Assembly (NCBI GenBank): GCA_034401795.1 | Contig: CM067360.1 | Coordinates: 52,380,858 to 52,444,857, forward strand | Reading direction: 5' to 3' | Length of the DNA: 64,000 bases | Source of the DNA: Chaetoderma sp. LZ-2023a | Lineage: Eukaryota; Mollusca; Caudofoveata; Chaetodermatida; Chaetodermatidae | In this document: piece by piece, positions 58,424-64,000 of the stretch | Layout of the letters: every line of letters begins with the position of its first letter | Position numbering within the stretch: the stretch's first letter is position 1 | Program-made: the position numbers and the translations under genes | Notes under the pieces: generated by a model | Database searches by the model: none | Seen by the model: only the letters and a program-made list of their open reading frames with translations | Told to the model about the DNA's origin: nothing

Positions 58424-60676
58424 TTGACTATATATTGGCACACGGCGTTACATACTGTTATATTCTTTTCCAAGTCGACATTGTTAATGCCGTATAGAAG
58501 TTGATTAGCTGTCAGTGTGGCAAGAGAGATATTCTTTATGACGAGCTGATTTTGGAGAGAGACTCTTTGGTCGTTAAAAGGAGGGCAGTAGAGTAGATAG
58601 TGATTTGTGGATTCATCAGTGTATCCACATGGGCAGCTAGCTGAGTCTGACAGAAAATAGATGCCGATTTAAATTATTACAGCCATTACGAAGCCTGCAT
58701 AGGATTACATTAGCCAACCTGTGGCTGATATAATACCAGGGAGGAGGCGGCCGTATAGGCGACATGGCTTTAAGTTTGTTCTTGAATTCCGTGAGAGTAA
58801 CGGAACACGTGACCGGCGCTGGGCGAGTATTCCATGCGCGGACTGTTGCTGGAAAAAATGATCCACGAAAGAGCTCAATGTGGCAACGAAATGGAGTGAA
58901 TAGGTATGCGTGACGAATGTTGTAGGGGTTTCGTTCCTGGGATAATGAGGGAAGGTGATTATTCAGGAGTTCACACGTCATCCCGTTGATAATTTTATAT
59001 AGCATAACTAGTCTGTGAGATTCTCGTCTATGTGAAAGCGTTTCTATTCCTGTTTCGGTGTACAAGTCTTTCGTACGAGCACTACGTGTCATTCCACATA
59101 CTGTTCTGAGTGCGTATTTTTTTATGTCCTCCAGTCGTGTTACAAGATACTGTGGTATGTTATCCCAGACACCGTCTGCGTATTCTAGAGATGGCCTAAT
59201 AAAGCTTTTGTACACAATTTCAAGACATTTCAGGTCCAGGATATATTTTAGGCCCGTGAGTAAAGAAAGTTTGTGTTGAGCATGTGTTATTAAGTTTTCC
59301 ACGTGAGTAAGCCAAGTGCCTTTGTTTTCTAAGGTGATGCCAAGATGTTTATGGTTGTTTGACGGGAGTATTTCAGAATTTTTGAATTTAACTGGAAAGA
59401 CAGTGGGCTTATTATGCAGAGAAGAAACATACTTGTAGTTTTGGAGGCATTAAATTCGACACGCCATGTGTTAGCCCATTGCGTCATGATCCGAATATCA
59501 TGGTCTATTGTTGCAACGTGTGCTTCTAAGTTATCAGACATTACATATAGGCAGGTATCATTAGCAAACAGTCTAATATTGTTTAAAATATCGCTGGGCA
59601 TGTCATTATTTAAAGACTACAAATAGAAAGGAACCAAGGACTGAACCGTGTGGCACACCAGCGTGCAAGCGAAGTAAGGTAGATTCATTGCCGTTTATAA
59701 CTACTTGCCGATAACGGTTTTCGGGATAGCTTTCAAACCATGCCAGTAAATTTCCACTGATACCGAAATTTCTCAATTTCTTTAGAAGACCACGATGTCA
59801 CACTCGATCGAATGCTTTAGAAATATCAAAGAACAAGAACAGTATTTCCTTTTGATCGTCGAGAGCCTGGGCGATATCAGTGTAGCTGTCTAACAGTTGG
59901 TTTACTGTAGAATTTGACGGAAGAAATCCGGATTGGTATGGAGTTATATCGTGTCTAATGTAGTTGTAAATATGTTTAAAAACAGTTCTCTCCATAACTT
60001 TGCTTAAGCAGCTCAAGAGAGATATTGGTCGGTAATTTGAACATAGGTTCTTTTCACCTTTTGAAAAAATAGGAGTTACATTAGCAATTTTCCATGGGGT
60101 CGGAAAATGTGCGCTAATAATGGAATGATTAAAGAACTGCGCTAGTAGTGGGACCAAAACCGCCATACTCTCATATAACAGTTTCGGGCTTAATCTGTCT
60201 AAGCCAACGGCTTTAGAAGTGTCCAGAATAGACAGTACATCTGAGACAGCGAAATTTGTTATTGTGATTGAGTTTAAAGTATTCTCCGTATACAGAGATA
60301 GAGGAGGTAGGGGGACATTAGTGTCGTCAATTGTGGCGATATTAGAAAAGTAAAGGTTAAGTAGATCTGCTTTTTCAGAAGAATCGTAAGTAAATGAGCC
60401 ATCTTCACGTTTTAAAGGGGGCAGTTCATTAACATTAGAGTTAGTGTCAGCTAAGAAGGACTTACATATTTTCCACCACTGTCTGGATCATGTGCGTCCG
60501 TTTTTAATTTTTTCAGCTAACTTATCTTTAAAGTTTTGTTTAACTGTCCGAACAAGTGTGTTGACCAGGTTTCTCTGTTTCTTAAAGTTGGCCACATATT
60601 GCTCTTGTTTAGTTTTTCTTGATTTCCTAAATAGCTTTTCTCTAATTCGCATCTCATGTTTTATTTTATTGGACAT
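58424..60676 (-). pseudogene. Reverse transcriptase and C-terminal region, decayed
   Basis: Pieces in order: a basic linker (60676-60488); reverse transcriptase fingers and palm with CSNYRPISLLSCLSKVMER and ITPYQSGFLPSNST, then FLFFDISKAFDRV holding the first catalytic D (60166-59798); a GVPHGSVLGS block near 59650; the second catalytic box reading LFANDTCLYV instead of FADD (59601-59329), so the first D of the pair is N; thumb and connection with SFIRPSLEYADGVWD (59302-58637); and, after a frameshift near 58640, a CPCGYTDESTNHYLLYCPPF cysteine block ending at 58424. At least four frameshifts and an in-frame stop. The enzyme would have copied the element's RNA at the nick made by its endonuclease. 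Confidence 0.88.
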
Positions 60677-60887
60677 CCATGCTTTATCATTGGGATGTAT
60701 AGTAATAGTTGTATTGGGAATACTAGCATTAGCAGCATCAATAATGTGTGTGGTGATTGTCTGGCACCAGATGTCAACAATATTAACATCGGAAATGTTA
60801 TTCCAGGGTGGGTTGGATAGCTGATCCCTGAATAATTCCCAAGCAGCGTTTGCATAGTCCCATATACGGCATGTGTAGGATTTACGC

Positions 60888-61533
60888 TTATGTTACAACC
60901 AGATATACAGGAGTGTTATCACTACAAAAGGGTGCAAGTTTTCCACTGTGTTTTACTACTCTAGCACTGTTGATAATAATTGAATCTAGTAATATGTGTG
61001 CAACAGGCCGAGTCGGTTCTGCTATTAACTGATGGAAGCCTAGTGTACAAATAATATCTTGTAAATGGTGCTTGGATGTATTGAGCAGATCATCATTAAG
61101 ATCCCCAAGTAGGACACAAGTTTTATTTGGATTTAAGTCACAAAAATGCTCTATATTATCATAAAGAGTTTGCCATTTATCGACATTCGTATTGGGTGAA
61201 CGATAAATGACACACATTAGCAATTCAGGCCGGTCGTGAATCTCTATCCATATCATCTCAATGCTGGGACATTCGTATTCAAACGACGGGAGGTAGCAAG
61301 GTTTTCAGATATGTAGACACATGTATACTCCTCCCCACGCCTGCTGGCGGTCCCTCCGATACGGCTCCTGGAAGCCTGGCAGTTTAATGGTATTAGTGTT
61401 GATATTTGACGTGAGGTGACTTTCAGTAACAGCAATATTATCAAACTGGGACAGATTAGCTTCAATAAGATGGATTTTTATCTTTAAGGCCACATACATT
61501 GAGGTGAGCGATAGAAATATTACTATTGTTGGT
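60888..61533 (-). pseudogene. APE-like endonuclease domain, decayed
   Basis: It follows the 2A peptide. Visible motifs: IAHLNVCGLK at the start, then a frameshift; VTESHLTSN (the metal-binding E); RRDR and GGVY; LLMCVIYRSPN; LLGDLNDDLL (the GDxN motif); LLDSIII; and SDNTPVY near the end, where the catalytic histidine of the usual SDH has become N. Frameshifts near 61480 and 61300 break it. The enzyme would nick target DNA to prime reverse transcription. Confidence 0.85.
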
Positions 61534-61578
61534 GGGGCCTGGATTAGTTTCTACATCACCGGCCTGAGAAAGGAGCAT
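61534..61578 (-). other. 2A-type ribosome-skipping peptide at the retrotransposon N-terminus
   Basis: The codons read MLLSQAGDVETNPGP, an exact fit to the D.E.NPGP consensus with the preceding LL...G context. Known 2A peptides make the ribosome skip the last glycine-proline bond. They have been described at the N-termini of some APE-type non-LTR retrotransposons of invertebrates. It is in frame with the first part of the endonuclease. This 15-codon block is intact although the rest of the element is not. Confidence 0.85.
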
Positions 61579-61600
61579 GTAGATTATTAACACGGCCGAT

Positions 61601-62084
61601 ACATTATTTTGATAGTTGATATGAAAGTGCGGTAGCTGGGCTGCGTAGTGTCCTCGAAAGTTCCTAAAAGTTTCACGGAAGGAAGGGGATGTGCATCTGT
61701 AACCTGTGAATTTAGTAGAGTAGCAATGAAACAGCCCAATGGCTAGTTATATCATTATCCATTGGCAATTAGATAAATCACAGACGGCCATGTGCACGTG
61801 CGGTGGTATCGTAGATACATACATAAACGACAAACAGATAGAGCTCCTAAAATAACAATAAGAAGGTCGTAAGAGTGCGAGCCAGAAGAGAAAAGGAGAA
61901 GAACAGGAGACAGAAAAAATAAAGATAAACAAGACATTAAAATGTTCGTGTGAGATAGCTTGGCATTTTGGGTATTAAATAAGAACAGTTTGTAGCTAAC
62001 ATCCAGAATTCTGAGGTAGCATACTGTGAACTGAGGTGGATTTTGGGCGGTGGCCTAACCTAGGCCCAGAATAATATAATTTCA
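61601..62084. other. No gene recognised
   Basis: May include the remains of the 5' part of the retrotransposon; no motif seen. Confidence 0.4.
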
Positions 62085-62190
62085 AGGAAACCATACAGGT
62101 AAGGTGTTGAACATTCTGAAACGAATTTGACAGGGTCCCGGGGATGAAAGAAGAAGCAACAGGTTCCAGTCAAATCAGTTCCAAAAGTAT
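62085..62190 (-). repeat. Family A degenerate partial copy
   Basis: GTTGAACATTCTGAAACGA and ATTTGACAGGGTCC, a short gap, then CAACAGGTTCCAGTCAAAT: a diverged form of the family A core with both arms. Confidence 0.55.
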
Positions 62191-62817
62191 GAGTTACATT
62201 GCATAAGGTATATCTCAGTTGGTCTTTTGGGTCAGGGGTTAAGTGCTTGAAGCATTTTGGGCGGTGTTTAAAGAAGCACATTGCTAACATACATGAATAT
62301 AATTCAGGACAAGATGAGTTGCAATTAGTGCGATTCTAAGCCCTAACATTAACATAGCAGCAGCTCATGAATGAATACATTAATGATTCCTTATGTGACA
62401 TTGTAAGAAATAATAACAAATTGTAGGTGGCATTCATAATTCTGAATTGGTGTACTGTAAACTATGATGGTCTTGGTTCGCTAAGACCGGCGGTTGAAGA
62501 GAAAAGGTTCCGTCAGTATTATTTATATCAGTTTTCAAGGTAGTCGCTCGGGAAGAGCTTGATCATATTATTTAAATTAGCACGAGCATAAAACTACAGT
62601 ACAGCTCATAGATAAGTCAACAGGTCTACAAAGCAAAAGCAGAGAAATGTTAGTAAGAAATGTTCTGTTGAATGCATTGCACACGGATGGACCGGAGGGC
62701 ATCACTGCCTTAGGCAGCCATATCCACCAATCCAACTATGGCCAAACACTCAACAGTACGTTTTATTTGTTTTTCTAAGATTCTCAGTCATTCTTGAGCC
62801 GTACAGTATATACACCT
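62191..62817. other. No gene recognised
   Basis: Nothing identifiable. Confidence 0.5.
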
Positions 62818-62866
62818 ATGCACACACACCCACCCACCCACCCACCCACACACACACACACACACC

Positions 62867-62950
<84 letters not shown>
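62818..62950. repeat. (CA)n/(CCCA)n microsatellite
   Basis: CACACCCACCCA units followed by about 35 CA units. It abuts the first SINE-like unit. Confidence 0.97.
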
Positions 62951-62951
<1 letters not shown>

Positions 62952-63231
62952 GTGCATCCACAGATAGTCCCATATGAATAGTCAGTGTGTCAGTATATCA
63001 GACATGTGAAAACTGGTCGGCCAATCCTTGACTTTTAGTCTTGGTGCGGTGGTCCAGTGGAAAGATGCCTGGTTGCTGATGCTATGCGGAGTTGCAGAAT
63101 GGCGGTTCAATCACCCGACCGGGAGATGGTGATCAACAAATTAAACTAATTGGTGCATCACTGTCGGCTAAGTTAGCACATGGAAATTGAATCCGCACGT
63201 TGCCAGTGCGTCAATAAAATAAAAATACATA
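62951..63231 (+). repeat. tRNA-like SINE unit, copy 1
   Basis: It contains an A box (TGGTCCAGTGG, 63050-63060) and a B box (GGTTCAATCAC, 63104-63114) 54 bp apart, the internal RNA polymerase III promoter of tRNA-derived SINEs. The 3' part has GTGCATCACTGTCGGCTAAG and CAGTGCGTCAATAAAATAAA. About 90 bp precede the tRNA-like part. The B box is changed from the consensus compared with copy 2. Confidence 0.75.
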
Positions 63232-63296
63232 TACTGCCAGAGCCGTGCTGGAGTCAGAGTACAATAGGAGTAAAAGCCTAGGATTGAATTGTGCCG

Positions 63297-63580
63297 GGTG
63301 CATCCACAGATAGTCCCATATGAATCGTCAGGGTGTCAGTATATCAGACATGTGAAAACTGGTCGGCCAATCCTTGACTTTTAGTCTTGGTGCGGTGGTC
63401 CAGTGGAAAGATGCCTGGTTGCTGATGCTATGCGGAGTTGCAGAATGGCGGTTCGATCCCCCGGACCGGGAGATGGTGATCAAAAAATTAAACTAATGGG
63501 TGCATCACTGTCGGCTAAGTTAGCACATGGAAATTGAAGCCGTACGTTGCCAGTGCGTCAATAAAATAAAAATACATACA
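63297..63580 (+). repeat. tRNA-like SINE unit, copy 2
   Basis: Repeats copy 1 with a period of 346 bp and few differences. A box 63396-63406; B box GGTTCGATCCC (63450-63460), matching the consensus. An intact tRNA gene is not present: the cloverleaf does not close around these boxes. Confidence 0.78.
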
Positions 63581-64000
63581 CATATATACATATACATACA
63601 CAAATGTGCATCAGCTGCGTACATGTTTGCATTTCAACAGTACTCTTAATGGCAGTTTTAAGGTGGTCGCTTAGGAAAAGCGTAATCGTATAATGTACAT
63701 AAACACGACTGGGTCCGATTCCGGCCGACATCAGATAGATAAAGTATCCACACAGTATTGGCCCAGTACAGGGGTTGTCCGAAAAAAAAGCATGCTTTTG
63801 ACAGCTAGCATATATTTGTTTCAATTATATTGTATCATTTGATTATATAGGCTGAAAGCAAGATGTCATTTTGATATATTCATCCATTGGCTTAAACCAC
63901 TTCTTGAGTTGCTAGACTCCTTTTGCACACAGGGTGACCAAATATATTTTGATTAACCCATTTGCTCTCTGGCGGGCAAATGTGACCTCCGCAGTGGTCT
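63581..64000. other. No gene recognised
   Basis: An AT-rich end of the window with a short ATACAT tract at 63570-63602. Confidence 0.5.

Larger units (their letters stand above)
58424..61600 (-). mobile_element. CR1/L2-like non-LTR retrotransposon, decayed
   Basis: On the minus strand, in order: a 2A-type peptide, an APE-like endonuclease, a linker, a reverse transcriptase and a C-terminal cysteine-containing region, about 3.2 kb. This is the standard second reading frame of CR1/L2-group elements. I do not see a separate first reading frame, a 5' promoter region, a poly-A tail or target duplications, so the copy is probably 5'-truncated. Multiple frameshifts and changed catalytic residues show that it is inactive. 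Confidence 0.88.

Noticed and set aside
63041..63470. tRNA gene
   Set aside because: The A and B boxes are present but the cloverleaf does not close, and the unit repeats with SINE-like flanks.

Overview
This window looks like repeat-rich, non-coding DNA from an animal nuclear genome, most likely an aquatic invertebrate. The evidence is the absence of any operon or dense gene set, long microsatellites (AT, CA/GT, CT, GA, ATT, TAG/AGG, ACT), several dispersed repeat families at different ages, a Tc1/mariner transposon, CR1/L2-like non-LTR retrotransposon sequence with a 2A-type peptide, tRNA-like SINE copies, and a large decayed Polinton/Maverick-like DNA virus-like element. I found no host protein-coding gene I can support. 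The species cannot be read from the sequence; a lophotrochozoan or invertebrate deuterostome is an inference only. A run of exactly 500 N (49911-50410) marks a scaffold join.

Layout. 1-38 kb: intergenic DNA with remnants of non-LTR retrotransposons (3.7-5.1 kb), at least ten copies of a roughly 350-bp fold-back MITE-like family (A), a second AT-rich fold-back family (B), long dispersed repeats in two or three copies (C, D, E, F), a Tc1-type transposon with recognisable ends (31.34-32.71 kb) beside a nearly perfect 90-bp hairpin, and a degenerate satellite of about 165-bp units (33.55-34.64 kb). 37.66-53.4 kb: the Polinton-like element. A 75-80-bp minisatellite runs into a protein-primed type B DNA polymerase gene whose SAP-like N-terminal segment is duplicated. 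Then come a retroviral-type integrase, an FtsK/HerA-type packaging ATPase and at least six further element genes on both strands, all or nearly all broken by stops and frameshifts. 53.4-64 kb: more dispersed repeats, a 5'-to-3' decayed CR1/L2-like retrotransposon on the minus strand (58.4-61.6 kb), and a tandem pair of tRNA-like SINE units (62.95-63.58 kb).

How the parts relate. In an intact element, the polymerase, integrase and ATPase would replicate, integrate and package the DNA; the other genes are candidates for virion or membrane proteins. Five minus-strand reading frames there start just downstream of a shared TATA-containing motif (GTTTAA..CC then TATA), twice in a divergent intergenic space, which looks like the element's own promoter. 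Genes that occur once left of the gap recur in another arrangement right of it, and an inverted polymerase fragment lies beside the ATPase. The region is therefore a mosaic of at least two element copies, or partly a misassembly.
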